Of a stretch of DNA of 64,000 nucleotides, positions 34,666 to 44,143 are shown piece after piece. The stretch is taken from contig NZ_SHNN01000001.1 of NCBI RefSeq assembly GCF_026262625.1, forward strand, positions 434,001 through 498,000, read 5' to 3'. The position numbers and the translations under genes were made by a program. Source of the DNA: Candidatus Litorirhabdus singularis. GTDB taxonomy: Bacteria > Pseudomonadota > Gammaproteobacteria > Pseudomonadales > Halieaceae. The notes below the pieces were generated by a model, which had not been told where the DNA came from, made no database searches, and was given only the letters and a program-made list of their open reading frames with translations. Position 1 is the stretch's first letter. The number at the start of each line of letters is the position of its first letter.

Positions 34666-35376
34666 TCACTGCTGCTCCAACGCCAGCAACTCGCTCACCG
34701 TCAAAAACCGATAACCGTCAGCACGCAGTGCCACTATTAGCGCGCGTGTTGCCGCCACAGTTGCAGCTCGGCTGTCCTGCGCATCCGGGTCGGCAACATC
34801 CGCATGACCGTCGTGCAACAGGACAATGGCGCCCGGCTTAATATCCGCAAGGATTGCGTCTGTGATCAGTCCGGCATCCTTCTCGCTCCAATCGCTGCCA
34901 TGCACACCCATGGCAATAGAGCGCAACTCAAGCTTCTTTAAGGCATTTGTCAGCCCAATGCCTTGCAAACCATAAGGGGGCCTGAATAAATGGGGCAGGT
35001 AGCCCAGAGCCGACTCCAATGCGCGATTGGTACGTTGCAGCTCTTCGACATAAGCAGCACTGCCCAGCGCCAACATCGGTCGATGATAAAAACTGTGGTT
35101 TCCAACTTCATGGCCCGCCGCTGCTACCGCACGCACCAGCTCCGGAAAGGCTTCCGCATTGGCTCCCTTCATAAAGAAGGTCGCACTGACCTGGGCAGAC
35201 TCCAGCTCCCGCAATAAGGCCTGTGTATGCGGCGGGTTGGGGCCATCATCAAAAGTGAGCGCCACAACTTTTTCGCCCACCTGCGGCCAAATAGCTACAT
35301 CGCGATAGCTCCAGACGGCTGCCAGCACTAGTATCACCAAGGCAACAGTAAAACCTATACCAAGTCTTATCAGCAC
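34666..35376 (-). CDS. Polysaccharide deacetylase (NodB domain)
   Basis: The 236-residue product starts with a membrane anchor or signal (LGIGFTVALVILVLAAVW) and has a complete NodB deacetylase domain: TFDDGP (Asp43-Asp44), HSFYH (His94 and His98, metal ligands), RPPYG (about 133) and a later LLHDGH. These enzymes remove N-acetyl groups from chitin-like or peptidoglycan glycans. The start is GTG at 35376 after AGGGG. It faces the NTF2-like gene with 15 bp between stops. It probably acts in the periplasm. Confidence 0.9.
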   Translation of the reverse strand: MLIRLGIGFTVALVILVLAAVWSYRDVAIWPQVGEKVVALTFDDGPNPPHTQALLRELESAQVSATFFMKGANAEAFPELVRAVAAAGHEVGNHSFYHRPMLALGSAAYVEELQRTNRALESALGYLPHLFRPPYGLQGIGLTNALKKLELRSIAMGVHGSDWSEKDAGLITDAILADIKPGAIVLLHDGHADVADPDAQDSRAATVAATRALIVALRADGYRFLTVSELLALEQQ

Positions 35377-35435
35377 CTTAACTCACCCCTCATAAGACAA
35401 TCCGGAATCATCGACTGACCAATAGTCCAGTAAAA

Positions 35436-36386
35436 TTAGGGTTCCGATTCCGCAGGCGCCTTGGCCGAGCCCTGCTCAACCGCCTTTAAGCGCCGCAAAG
35501 GTCGAGCAAGCATGGCACACCATGCCACCAGCGGTCCGCTCTGCGCAGCCCAAACGGTTTCGATTTTTTCACCGCTAGCCAGGCCCGTGGGCGGATACTC
35601 ATCAACCGTCGGCTTATAATAACTGCCAAACAGCACGTCATAGAGCGGCAACCAGATAGCAAAATTCTTATCCTGATGCTGCGGTAATTTCGAATGGTGT
35701 ACCCAATGGTATTGAGGCGTGGAGAAAAACGGCAAAAATCGATGCAGTGCATCGATCCTGACGTTGGCATGAATGAAGTAATCCCAAAGCACTAACAACA
35801 GGCCGCCTGCCACAATCGCCAACACGGTTTGCGGTGCCTGGGCCGGATCAAATACCAGACCCACAGAAAGACCACGAAAAAGTGCCTGCCCTGCTGATTC
35901 GGTAAAATGTGACCGATAGATGGTGGTCGTATTAAGGTTTTCATCACTGTGGTGCAGCTTATGCATCTCCCACAGGAAAGGAATTTGATGTTGGGCACGA
36001 TGCCACCAGTAATAGGAGAAATCGCCAAGCAAACACGCCGTGAAAAAAATGACAGTGCCTTGCATCAACGTATCCAGCAACGGCAGACCCACACCCAGCC
36101 CTGACGTATTCAAGTTTAGTCTGGGCAAATCCAGCCCCAGTGCCAAGGCCGCCGTTGCGACAATCACCATGCTTGATATCAGCGGCGACAACACCAGGTT
36201 ACTCGCCGTAATCCGCCAGTTCAGCCAGAAATTGGCCAGCGGCGTGCGCGGGACCACAGGCGTTATTTTCTCAAGTAGCAGAAACAGTGGCCAACTCAGT
36301 ACCAGGCTCATATAGGCATAGCCAAGCACCACATAGACCTGAGGTATCTTGGCCAGATAATCCGCCCACAAAGCCGCCATAGCCAT
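35436..36386 (-). CDS. Sterol desaturase/fatty acid hydroxylase-family membrane enzyme
   Basis: The 316-residue integral membrane protein has the diiron histidine boxes of the family: WWHRAQH (HxxxH, about 127-131), HKLHH (HxxHH, about 142-146) and HWVHH (HxxHH, about 228-232). Four or more hydrophobic segments surround them. The family inserts OH groups or double bonds into sterols, carotenoids, fatty acids or alkylglycerols. ATGs at 36386 and 36380 both fit; AGGA spacing favours 36380. The substrate is not set by sequence; a hydroxylase of carotenoids or steroid-like lipids would match the neighbourhood. Confidence 0.87.
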   Translation of the reverse strand: MAMAALWADYLAKIPQVYVVLGYAYMSLVLSWPLFLLLEKITPVVPRTPLANFWLNWRITASNLVLSPLISSMVIVATAALALGLDLPRLNLNTSGLGVGLPLLDTLMQGTVIFFTACLLGDFSYYWWHRAQHQIPFLWEMHKLHHSDENLNTTTIYRSHFTESAGQALFRGLSVGLVFDPAQAPQTVLAIVAGGLLLVLWDYFIHANVRIDALHRFLPFFSTPQYHWVHHSKLPQHQDKNFAIWLPLYDVLFGSYYKPTVDEYPPTGLASGEKIETVWAAQSGPLVAWCAMLARPLRRLKAVEQGSAKAPAESEP

Positions 36387-36468
36387 CGTCCTGCTTATTC
36401 ACCTGACTCAAAGGTAACGTAATAGTGTGGCCTCGACAAACGACGCTCGATATCCAAACCCACACTAA

Positions 36469-36484
36469 TGTGCGGCGCTGCACA
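36469..36484. promoter_or_regulatory. Palindrome TGTGCGGCGCTGCACA, candidate enhancer-binding site
   Basis: A 16-bp near-perfect palindrome (7 of 8 pairs) lies about 170 bp upstream of the sigma-54 promoter at 36653, the usual distance for an NtrC-type activator site. PEP-CTERM genes in other bacteria are often activated by the PrsK/PrsR pair through sigma-54. No PrsR gene is in the window, so the factor is inferred. Confidence 0.5.
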
Positions 36485-36652
36485 GTTTTTGAGGAAGTTT
36501 TTGTAGGGCCTTACAAGGGCCGGTAACGTCGGCCGCGTTTGATTTGCTGGCTCTATCTTCACCTGAACCGCAGTGTCGGATAACTTTACACTCTGTGATT
36601 TATGATAAAGGGATTTGTTAATTTTATTATATTTTTCATGTACTTAAGATTT

Positions 36653-36668
36653 TGGCACACAAACTGCA
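36653..36668 (+). promoter_or_regulatory. Sigma-54 (RpoN) promoter of the PEP-CTERM gene
   Basis: The sequence TGGCACACAAACTGCA matches TGGCACG-N4-TTGCA at 14 of 16 positions by eye, counting the N4. The essential GG (36654-36655) and GC (36666-36667) are exactly ten bases apart. Transcription would start near 36679, about 60 bases before the ATG. This predicts need for RpoN and an enhancer-binding protein. Confidence 0.75.
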
Positions 36669-36738
36669 AAGACTGATGAAACAGACAATAAGCTGCTTCG
36701 AAGAGACCTAACAGGAGCGGCAAAACGGGATTAAGAAA

Positions 36739-37356
36739 ATGCAGTTTTTGCAGGACAGTTTGACCAAAAAAATTCGACGCGCGCTACTTCCCCTGGCTCT
36801 GCTACTGACAGCTCAGGCTCAGGCTGGCCTGATCGTAGACGAAGGTCTTCTCGACATCGACATTCTTGGTGGCCAGCTACTGGTTGTGGATACCGGGACT
36901 GTAACCGCTACCTTCCTTGGCAGTGATGCCGGCTATTTCAACACTTTGTTTCTGGCCACTCCAAACTCCGGAACTCCGACCGCCATATTCAACAAGAATA
37001 CGTCTGCTGGCAGCACGGCGAATCTGGGCAGCTTTGATGCAGGCACTGAATTAATTTTTCGCTTGTTCGTTAGAAACACTGGCAACAACTTCTACACGGG
37101 CGATATCAACCGTAATCCCGACCAGCTGGCTCATGCCAAAGCGACTACAAGCTTGGTAAACGGCGGCTACATAACCCGCGTAGGCTTTGAAGATCTTTGG
37201 GGCGGCGGCGATGAGGATTATAACGACTTTGAGTTTCTGCTCAGTAACGTGGTTGATCCACCGAGTCCCCCAACGCAGGTATCTGAGCCTCCGCTACTGC
37301 CGCTGGTAGCCTTGGGTATGCTGGGCGTGTACTGGAAGCGCCGCAAAGTCGCCTGA
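36739..37356 (+). CDS. PEP-CTERM sorting-domain protein with DUF4114 domain
   Basis: The 205-residue product has a signal peptide (LLPLALLLTAQAQA), a DUF4114-like domain ending in VGFEDLWGGGDEDYNDFEF (acidic loop, probable calcium site) and a C-terminal PEP-CTERM tail: SEPPLLPLVALGMLGVYW followed by KRRK. The tail has the Pro-Pro start, one membrane segment and basic end used by exosortase-dependent sorting; here SEPP replaces the typical PEP. The protein is thus exported, cut by exosortase and released or attached at the surface with exopolysaccharide. No exosortase gene is present in the window. The gene is alone and has a sigma-54 promoter. Confidence 0.83.
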   Translation: MQFLQDSLTKKIRRALLPLALLLTAQAQAGLIVDEGLLDIDILGGQLLVVDTGTVTATFLGSDAGYFNTLFLATPNSGTPTAIFNKNTSAGSTANLGSFDAGTELIFRLFVRNTGNNFYTGDINRNPDQLAHAKATTSLVNGGYITRVGFEDLWGGGDEDYNDFEFLLSNVVDPPSPPTQVSEPPLLPLVALGMLGVYWKRRKVA

Positions 37357-37363
37357 GGCAGGC

Positions 37364-39694
37364 TTAATGCGGCTTATTAATCGACCTGCGGGAGACCAGT
37401 CGCGCTCCCGGTCCCCGCTCCCACCAATTATCAAACCTGATCAGCAAGGGCGGTAGAAACAACAAATCCAGCAACAGCGCCACGACAATAATGGGCGTTA
37501 GCATCAATGCCACATTCTGATAATAGAAAGTGCTGGATAGCACCAGCACAAACGTACTTATCGCCAGCGCCAAAGTCGTAATCGTAATCGCCGGACCCGC
37601 CTTATCCAGGGAATAACCCGCCGCATCCTCTGGACTCAGTTTATCCCTGCGCCCACGTATGTATTTACTGAGGATGTGCACAGAGTCATCGACCACCAGC
37701 CCTATGCTGATAGAAAACAGCATCAGAATGTAGGGACTCAGCTCGCCATTAAGTACACCCCACACACCAAACACGATAGTCGCCGGGAACAGATTGGGCA
37801 TGGTACTGAGTAAACCATAGCGCAAACTGCGCAGCCCAATCGCCAGCGTTATCGTAATCAAGAGAAAGCTCAGGGCGAAGCCCTGCAGCAGCTCGATCGA
37901 AATCGAGCGATCAAGCCGCGCAAACAGAATGCTATTATCACCGTGTCGAACGGTATAGCCAGGGTTCATATTGTCGGCAATCCAGGTCTCGATACGCGTG
38001 TTGAAATTCAGCAGCTGCAGATTACTCAGGTTAGAGGTACCAATCACCAGCCGAATGGCTGAGTAGTCCGGGTTAAAAATGGGCTCGAGGTTAGGTTCAA
38101 TCTCCTGCACCAATTGGTAGCCGACCAAATAGTCGATAATCTGTAATTGATCGTCCGGTAACACGTCCCACGCTAGATCATCATCGTGTTCGGCACGGTT
38201 CAGGGTCTTGAGCATATCTGTGTAGCTGGTAACAAAGCTGGCTTCCGGTTGCGCCTCCAGCCACAGGGAAAATTCCTCCACATCGGCCAGAAAACCGGGC
38301 TGGGTAATGCCGTAGTATTCACCGCTGTGAATACTGTAGACCAGACTTTGGTCGTTACCGATTTTCTCTGACAGGGCTTTAAGCACAATGTGGAAATCCG
38401 AATCTTTATCAATAAAGCTATAGCGGTTGAAATCGACCCGGTTCAGCGGTAACAAAGCCAGCGTCACTACGATCAACAGCAGACCCCACAGGAACAAACG
38501 GTTACCGTGATTAAGTACCGCACGCCGCACCGCTGCGATAAACCCATCCACGCCCAACGGCTTGGCCACCTTGTTGACAGGTAGCAGAAGAATCAGCGCA
38601 GGTAGCAAGGTCAGACTCAGCAGATAGGCCCAGACAACCCCAACCGCCACCACATTACCGAAGCCGTAAATGCCCGGTGACGAACAATAGTTGAGACTGA
38701 GGAAACCTATGACGGTGGTCACAGAGGCTAACGTGACCGGTTGTATATTGATCATCAGGCTTTCGCGCATAGCTTCAAGCCGTCCTAGCGAGCGGTGCAA
38801 CCCCTGCACATAAATCGACACAATATGCACACCATCCGCAACCGCAATCAGCACCACCACCAACGGACCCATCGTCGAAATCTGGTTAAATGGCACCTTT
38901 AGCCAGCCCATAGTGCCCACCGTCATCACCACGGACACCACAGCAACAACCAGTATGGAAAGGGAGAACGACAGGGAGCGCAGGCAAAACCAGAGCAGCA
39001 AAATGGAGATGGACACCACGAGTGGCATCAAATAGCTGCGATCCTTGAGTTGGGCATTATGACTGTCGAGTTCGAACAGCACGTTACCCAACACATAGAT
39101 TGCGACACCAGGATACTCCGCGCGCAGAGAGTCTCGCAATGCTACTACCGACTCAGCAATGCCAAGGCGGGTCGACTTTTCATCATCGACAGCTTTGAAC
39201 TTGATCATCGCCAGCGCCATATCACCCTTTGGCGCCAGCAGGCTCTTGACCAGATCCTCATCCGCCAGGGCGATGTCACGGATGGCGTCGAGCTGCGTCT
39301 GATCAATGTCATCAAGCTCGGGAATCAGATAGTCACGGTCATGACGTTTAGCGTCCACGGCATTAAGGCGGCGATTCAACAGCGAACCCACCGAGACTGC
39401 GGACTCAACTTCGGTATAGCGATTGGTCAGCGCATCCATCGCCGCAACGGCCTGCATCCCGAACACATCACCCTCGCGCGCCTCGAAGGCGAACAAAACA
39501 CCGGTGCTGGGCGGAAAATCTTCGCGCACCTGATCGACCTCGGCGCGATAGGGATCACTCTCACTGAGAATAGCCGTGAAGCCGTTATCACTGGTTACCG
39601 CCGGTATGCCCCAACCCAACGCCGCCGTAATCAGCAGGGTAAGCATAGCGAGCAGGTACCGTTTACCTATAAGTTGGTCTACCAGTGACTGCAT
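37364..39694 (-). CDS. MMPL/RND-superfamily exporter (HpnN-type)
   Basis: The 776-residue membrane protein is made of two similar halves, each with a first helix, a large periplasmic loop and a five- or six-helix bundle (MMPL fold). GPLVVVLIAVADGVHIVSIYVQG in the first half and SISIGLVVDDSVHILSKYI in the second carry the paired Asp of the proton relay. Close relatives export hopanoids, lipids or carotenoid-like pigments. The ATG at 39694 follows CGGAG. No membrane-fusion or TolC partner is adjacent. Substrate is likely hydrophobic but unproven. Confidence 0.9.
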   Translation of the reverse strand: MQSLVDQLIGKRYLLAMLTLLITAALGWGIPAVTSDNGFTAILSESDPYRAEVDQVREDFPPSTGVLFAFEAREGDVFGMQAVAAMDALTNRYTEVESAVSVGSLLNRRLNAVDAKRHDRDYLIPELDDIDQTQLDAIRDIALADEDLVKSLLAPKGDMALAMIKFKAVDDEKSTRLGIAESVVALRDSLRAEYPGVAIYVLGNVLFELDSHNAQLKDRSYLMPLVVSISILLLWFCLRSLSFSLSILVVAVVSVVMTVGTMGWLKVPFNQISTMGPLVVVLIAVADGVHIVSIYVQGLHRSLGRLEAMRESLMINIQPVTLASVTTVIGFLSLNYCSSPGIYGFGNVVAVGVVWAYLLSLTLLPALILLLPVNKVAKPLGVDGFIAAVRRAVLNHGNRLFLWGLLLIVVTLALLPLNRVDFNRYSFIDKDSDFHIVLKALSEKIGNDQSLVYSIHSGEYYGITQPGFLADVEEFSLWLEAQPEASFVTSYTDMLKTLNRAEHDDDLAWDVLPDDQLQIIDYLVGYQLVQEIEPNLEPIFNPDYSAIRLVIGTSNLSNLQLLNFNTRIETWIADNMNPGYTVRHGDNSILFARLDRSISIELLQGFALSFLLITITLAIGLRSLRYGLLSTMPNLFPATIVFGVWGVLNGELSPYILMLFSISIGLVVDDSVHILSKYIRGRRDKLSPEDAAGYSLDKAGPAITITTLALAISTFVLVLSSTFYYQNVALMLTPIIVVALLLDLLFLPPLLIRFDNWWERGPGARLVSRRSINKPH

Positions 39695-39829
39695 TTATTA
39701 CTCCGGGTAACTTGAGAAAGCGTTATACCACACTCGCCGCATTAATCACGCGTGCCGGGTAATGACTGGCTCAAATGCCAGCGATAATATGCTAGGGTTT
39801 GTGCTCGTATTGTACGGTGGGTACCTGCC

Positions 39830-41617
39830 ATGAAAATAGTTCGCCTCTTGCTACTGGCTAGCGCCAGCTTCTGTTTCAGCTTGTCCGCTTACAGCGCGCC
39901 GGATACCAGCGTCGCAGACTTCGCACTACTCGACCATCTGGGCAAATTTCATCGCCTTAGCTACTACGGTGACCAGCGTGCCATCGTCATGCTGGTGCAG
40001 ACCAACAATGATGCCGCAGCGCGTCAGTCTGCCTCTGATCTCGAGCTACTGCGTGCGGACTTTGAGCAGCTTGACGTTGTATTTTTCATGCTTAATCCCA
40101 GTGCAGCTGACGATCGCCATAGCATTGCCGCAGAAGCCAAAAGCCAGGGGTACACATTGCCTATTCTGGTTGACGAATCACAGCTGGTCGCCGAGTCACT
40201 GGGCGTGAGCCAGACCGGCGAGGTTCTGGTAATAGATCCAGCAACCATGCAAACGGTGTATCAGGGCCGCGGCGGTGAAGCCGGCAATGACGTGCGCAAG
40301 GCACTGGAAGCACTGCTGGACGGCGGCAAACCGCTGGCCGGGCAATCGGTTAGTACCGGCATGGCCATTGAGTACACCAGCAGTGCCGGCCGTACACCGG
40401 ACACTATTTCATACCGTGACGATATCGCTCCAATCCTGACCGAGAACTGTGTGTCCTGTCACCATGACGGCGGTATTGGACCTTGGTCTATGTCCAGTCA
40501 CGCCATGGTTCAGGGCTGGTCGAAAATGATGCGCGAAGTGGTTATGACGCGCCGCATGCCGCCCGGCCAGATCGACCACCATGTCGGCAAACCTATCGCC
40601 GATATGGCCGGCCTCACCACGCGTGAGCAACAACTTCTGATTCACTGGATTGATGCCGGTGCGCCAGCGGATGCTAACGGCGAAGACCCACTGGCCAAGC
40701 TGACCTTTACCGAACAGCACTTTACAATGGGTGAGCCCGACATAATTCTCAAGGTGCCCGCCCAGTCGATACCCGCCACCGGTGTTATTGACTACCGCTA
40801 CGTGCCGGTGCAGCTCAACCTTGATCGCGATGTCTGGGTGCGAGCTATGGAAACCGTACCCGGCGACCGGCAGGTGCTGCACCATGTGATTGCATACGTT
40901 TCCAGCCCCGCCGACAAGTCGGCTCGCGGAGAAGACAGTACTTCGCGCGACAACAGCCTGGGTGGCTTTGCCCCGGGACGGCAGCCCGATGCCTTCCGCG
41001 ATAACAGCGGTAAACTGCTGCGCAAAGGCTCCAACCTGCTCCTGCAAATGCATTACACGACTTCCGGCAAAGCCACCGTGGATGAAACCGAGATCGGCCT
41101 TTACCTCTATGATAAGCCACCCCAGTACGTCATGTCTGGCGGGGTGGCAGGGCTGCGCCGCTTCATGATTCCGCCGCACACCAAAGAATATCCGATGCGC
41201 GGCGAGCAGTTGGTAGAGCACGATGCCTGGCTCTACTCCTTGATGCCGCACATGCATTATCGCGGCAAATATATGAGCTATATTGCCGAGTACCCCGACG
41301 GCAGCTCCGAGGTTCTGCTCTCGGTGCCAAATTACGAGTTCAACTGGCAATTTAATTACCAACTCAAAGAGCCCCACTTCTTACCTGCTGGCACCCGCCT
41401 GGTGACTCGCGGCGCTATGGATAACTCCGACCGTAACCCTTACAACCCGGACCCATCCAAGCCGGTACATTTTGGTTTACAAACCAAACACGAGATGTTT
41501 TTTGGGTTCAATACGCTGCGTTATGACGGTGATACACCGGGCAATCGGGTTACCTTCAGTGATGAAAAAACAGCTCAGGCCAAGTCCAAAAAAGCACCTG
41601 GCGTTGCGGGGCTTTAA
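39830..41617 (+). CDS. Redoxin - cytochrome c - copper type II monooxygenase fusion
   Basis: The 595-residue exported protein (signal MKIVRLLLLASASFCFSLSA) joins three parts. Residues 25-165 are a thioredoxin-like redoxin domain without active Cys (VQTNNDAAARQ where CxxC or CP is expected). Residues 195-280 contain a c-type haem site (NCVSCHHDG, Cys207 to His211). The C-terminal half resembles the PHM/DBM copper monooxygenase core: CuH ligands His351-His352 and His408 (LLLQMHYTT), CuM ligands His474-x-His476 (PHMHYRGKYM) and Met556 (KHEMFFGF). All copper ligands appear to be kept. It probably performs O2-dependent hydroxylation in the periplasm, fed by its own haem. The substrate is unknown. 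Confidence 0.82.
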   Translation: MKIVRLLLLASASFCFSLSAYSAPDTSVADFALLDHLGKFHRLSYYGDQRAIVMLVQTNNDAAARQSASDLELLRADFEQLDVVFFMLNPSAADDRHSIAAEAKSQGYTLPILVDESQLVAESLGVSQTGEVLVIDPATMQTVYQGRGGEAGNDVRKALEALLDGGKPLAGQSVSTGMAIEYTSSAGRTPDTISYRDDIAPILTENCVSCHHDGGIGPWSMSSHAMVQGWSKMMREVVMTRRMPPGQIDHHVGKPIADMAGLTTREQQLLIHWIDAGAPADANGEDPLAKLTFTEQHFTMGEPDIILKVPAQSIPATGVIDYRYVPVQLNLDRDVWVRAMETVPGDRQVLHHVIAYVSSPADKSARGEDSTSRDNSLGGFAPGRQPDAFRDNSGKLLRKGSNLLLQMHYTTSGKATVDETEIGLYLYDKPPQYVMSGGVAGLRRFMIPPHTKEYPMRGEQLVEHDAWLYSLMPHMHYRGKYMSYIAEYPDGSSEVLLSVPNYEFNWQFNYQLKEPHFLPAGTRLVTRGAMDNSDRNPYNPDPSKPVHFGLQTKHEMFFGFNTLRYDGDTPGNRVTFSDEKTAQAKSKKAPGVAGL

Positions 41618-41642
41618 CCGAAGTCACTTGGGAGGATAAAGA

Positions 41643-43253
41643 TTACGGCACTGCCGCCAGTTGCGGCAGCGCTGCCAGCAATGTTTTGGTATAGGGATGT
41701 TGAGGGTTAGCATAAACTGCTTCCACCGCGCCAGACTCAACCAATTTTCCCGCCCGCATCACCAGCACCCGGTCACACAGCTTGCGCACGACCGCCAGGT
41801 CATGAGAGATAAACAGCATTGACAGGTTGTGCTGCTCAACTAACGCCAGCAGAAGCTCTAGAATTTGGCTCTGAATAGTGACATCAAGCGCCGATACCGG
41901 CTCATCGGCGACAATAAATTCAGGTCGTGTGGCAATCGCACGGCCGATAGCAATGCGCTGGCGCTGACCGCCGGAAAACTCATGCGGGTATTTGCGGATG
42001 CCGGCGCGGGCCAAACCGACATCGTCCATCAGCTGCAACACCTGCGCCATTGCTGAACCCCGCACTGCCAGTCCGTGGTGTAGCAGCGGCTCGGCCAGGC
42101 ATTCGTAGACTGTCATGCGCGGATTCAAGGAGGCATAGGGGTCCTGAAAAATCATCTGCATGCGCCGCCGCATCTGCTGCATTTGATAACGCTTGAGTTG
42201 GCTGAGATTTACCCCGTCAAATTCAACCAGTCCCGCCGTCTGCGGCAGCAATTGTAAAACAGAACGTCCGGTAGTCGACTTGCCGGAACCGGATTCGCCG
42301 ACCAGCCCGACTATCTCCCCACGCCGTACCTCAAAGCTGACATCATCTACCGCTTTGTTAGGCGCTGCCTCAGCACCGAAAAACGATCCACCGGAACCGG
42401 CAAACCACGTGCTCAACTGACTGACCCGCAGCAGCGCCGGAGCTACCTCAGTCGCGGTTTTCTGCTTGGCACCACGCGGCACTGCCGCCAACAGGTCACG
42501 AGTATATTGCTGCTGCGGTCGCTGTAATACTTCACTACACGATCCCGCCTCAACCACCTGTCCCTGATGCATAACCAGCACCCGGTCGGCTATTTCTGCC
42601 ACAACCGCCAAATCATGACTGATAAAAATCACGGTCAGCTGACGTTGCTGCTGAATGCGCTTTAACAACTGCAGAATTTGCGCTTGCACGGTAACATCAA
42701 GCGCCGTCGTCGGCTCGTCGGCAATCAGCAGGCGCGGCTCTGCAATCAGCGCCATGGCAATCATAACCCGCTGCCGCATACCGCCCGAAAGCTGATGCGG
42801 GTAGTCACTGATGCGCGTCTGTGGTCGATCAATGCCGACTTCCTTTAGCGCGACAACAGCCTTCTGCAGCGCTTCACGACGACCACAGCCGTGGTGCAAC
42901 TGTAGCGGTTCGATCAGCTGGCTGCCAATCGACAGATAGGGATTGAGGCTGGTCATAGGGTCCTGAAAGACCATGGCAATCTCGCTACCTCTGACCTTCC
43001 GCAACTCGCGCTCGCTCAGCCGCAGTAAGTCCAGCTCATTGAAAAGAGCAGTGCCCGCTTCGATACTGGCGGGCGGACGCGGCAATAATTGCAGCAGGCT
43101 GTAGCAGGTTACTGACTTGCCGGAGCCAGATTCACCGACGATAGCCAGTGTCTCACCTTCGGTCACGCTGAAACTGACGTTATCGACCGCAGTCACCTGA
43201 CCATAGCGCGACCGGAAACTGACCGTCAGGCCTTCGACCTCAAGCAGCGCCAT
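41643..43253 (-). CDS. Dual-domain ABC transporter ATPase (DppD-DppF/GsiA-like)
   Basis: The 536-residue protein contains two complete nucleotide-binding domains. Each has Walker A (GESGSGKS), an LSGG-type signature ([16 protein letters not shown]) and a Walker B region ([20 protein letters not shown]), with an H-loop (FISHDLAVV). The fusion of two ATPases is typical of dipeptide/oligopeptide or glutathione importers. It is the last gene of a five-gene minus operon; its ATG shares one base with the stop of the preceding permease gene. Confidence 0.93.
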   Translation of the reverse strand: MALLEVEGLTVSFRSRYGQVTAVDNVSFSVTEGETLAIVGESGSGKSVTCYSLLQLLPRPPASIEAGTALFNELDLLRLSERELRKVRGSEIAMVFQDPMTSLNPYLSIGSQLIEPLQLHHGCGRREALQKAVVALKEVGIDRPQTRISDYPHQLSGGMRQRVMIAMALIAEPRLLIADEPTTALDVTVQAQILQLLKRIQQQRQLTVIFISHDLAVVAEIADRVLVMHQGQVVEAGSCSEVLQRPQQQYTRDLLAAVPRGAKQKTATEVAPALLRVSQLSTWFAGSGGSFFGAEAAPNKAVDDVSFEVRRGEIVGLVGESGSGKSTTGRSVLQLLPQTAGLVEFDGVNLSQLKRYQMQQMRRRMQMIFQDPYASLNPRMTVYECLAEPLLHHGLAVRGSAMAQVLQLMDDVGLARAGIRKYPHEFSGGQRQRIAIGRAIATRPEFIVADEPVSALDVTIQSQILELLLALVEQHNLSMLFISHDLAVVRKLCDRVLVMRAGKLVESGAVEAVYANPQHPYTKTLLAALPQLAAVP

Positions 43254-44143
43254 CAGCTACCACCCCGCCCCGAGGCCGACTGTGGATCGAGTGCATCGCG
43301 CAGGCCATCCCCCAGAAAATTAAGTGCAAACAAGGTGAGGGTCAGCGCCAGTCCCGGATAAACAAGCAACCAGGGAAACTCCTCCATCGTCTCCACTCCA
43401 TAGGAGATTAACAGCCCCCAGGAGCTCTGTGGAGGCTGCACCCCCAGCCCCAGAAAACTCAGGAACGCCTCCAGCAACATGACACTGGGAATCGTCAGCG
43501 TGGTGTAAACAATCACAGGGCCCAACGTATTGGGTATTACGTGACGACGAATAATAGTCCAGGGCCCCAGCCCCATCGACACTGCCGCTTCCACGAATTC
43601 CTGCCGCCGAATATTTTGCACCTGGCCACGCACAATACGAGCCATGGTCAACCACTCTACTGCGCCTATAGCGATAAACAGCAGCAGCATGCTCTGCCCG
43701 AAAATGACTAACAGCAGAATGATGAAGATCATAAAAGGCAGCGCGTAGAGAATATCCACAAACCGCATCATCACCGCGTCGACCCGACCCCCGACGTAGC
43801 CGGCAACAGCCCCATAGAGCACGCCAATCAACAGGGCAACAGCGGTAGCGACAAAGCCGACCAGCAGCGACACTCTGCCGCCATACATGATGCGCGTGAG
43901 CATATCCCGACCCAGCACATCGGTGCCCAACCAATGCGCGGCGGAAGGCCCGGAGGCCCCCAACGCAAGCCGCTGTTCCTCATAGGCATAGGGAGCCAGT
44001 AGCGGCGTCAGCAGGGCCACGACAACAATCACACTCAGGAAGATCAGACCCGCCAGTGCCGCTCGGTTACGCCGCAGGCGCCACCAGGCATCACCCCACA
44101 GGGAACTGCTCTGCTGAGCATCGACCGGCAGCGCCACACTCAT
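43253..44143 (-). CDS. ABC permease, DppC/OppC type
   Basis: The 296-residue inner-membrane permease begins with WWRLRRNRAALAGLIFL and carries the ATPase-contact EAA loop (EFVEAAVSMGLGPWTIIRRHVIPN) near residue 180. The topology of about six segments matches DppC. Its start overlaps the end of the DppB-type gene by 4 bp (ATGA) and its TGA overlaps the ATPase ATG by one base. It pairs with the next permease to form the channel. Confidence 0.92.
   Translation of the reverse strand: MSVALPVDAQQSSSLWGDAWWRLRRNRAALAGLIFLSVIVVVALLTPLLAPYAYEEQRLALGASGPSAAHWLGTDVLGRDMLTRIMYGGRVSLLVGFVATAVALLIGVLYGAVAGYVGGRVDAVMMRFVDILYALPFMIFIILLLVIFGQSMLLLFIAIGAVEWLTMARIVRGQVQNIRRQEFVEAAVSMGLGPWTIIRRHVIPNTLGPVIVYTTLTIPSVMLLEAFLSFLGLGVQPPQSSWGLLISYGVETMEEFPWLLVYPGLALTLTLFALNFLGDGLRDALDPQSASGRGGS

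Larger units (their letters stand above)
36387..36738. other. Regulatory region upstream of the PEP-CTERM gene
   Basis: This AT-richer stretch of about 350 bp holds a near-consensus sigma-54 promoter and an upstream palindrome (both listed separately). It contains no coding frame of note, and ends with a GGGA ribosome site eight bases before the ATG at 36739. Confidence 0.6.
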
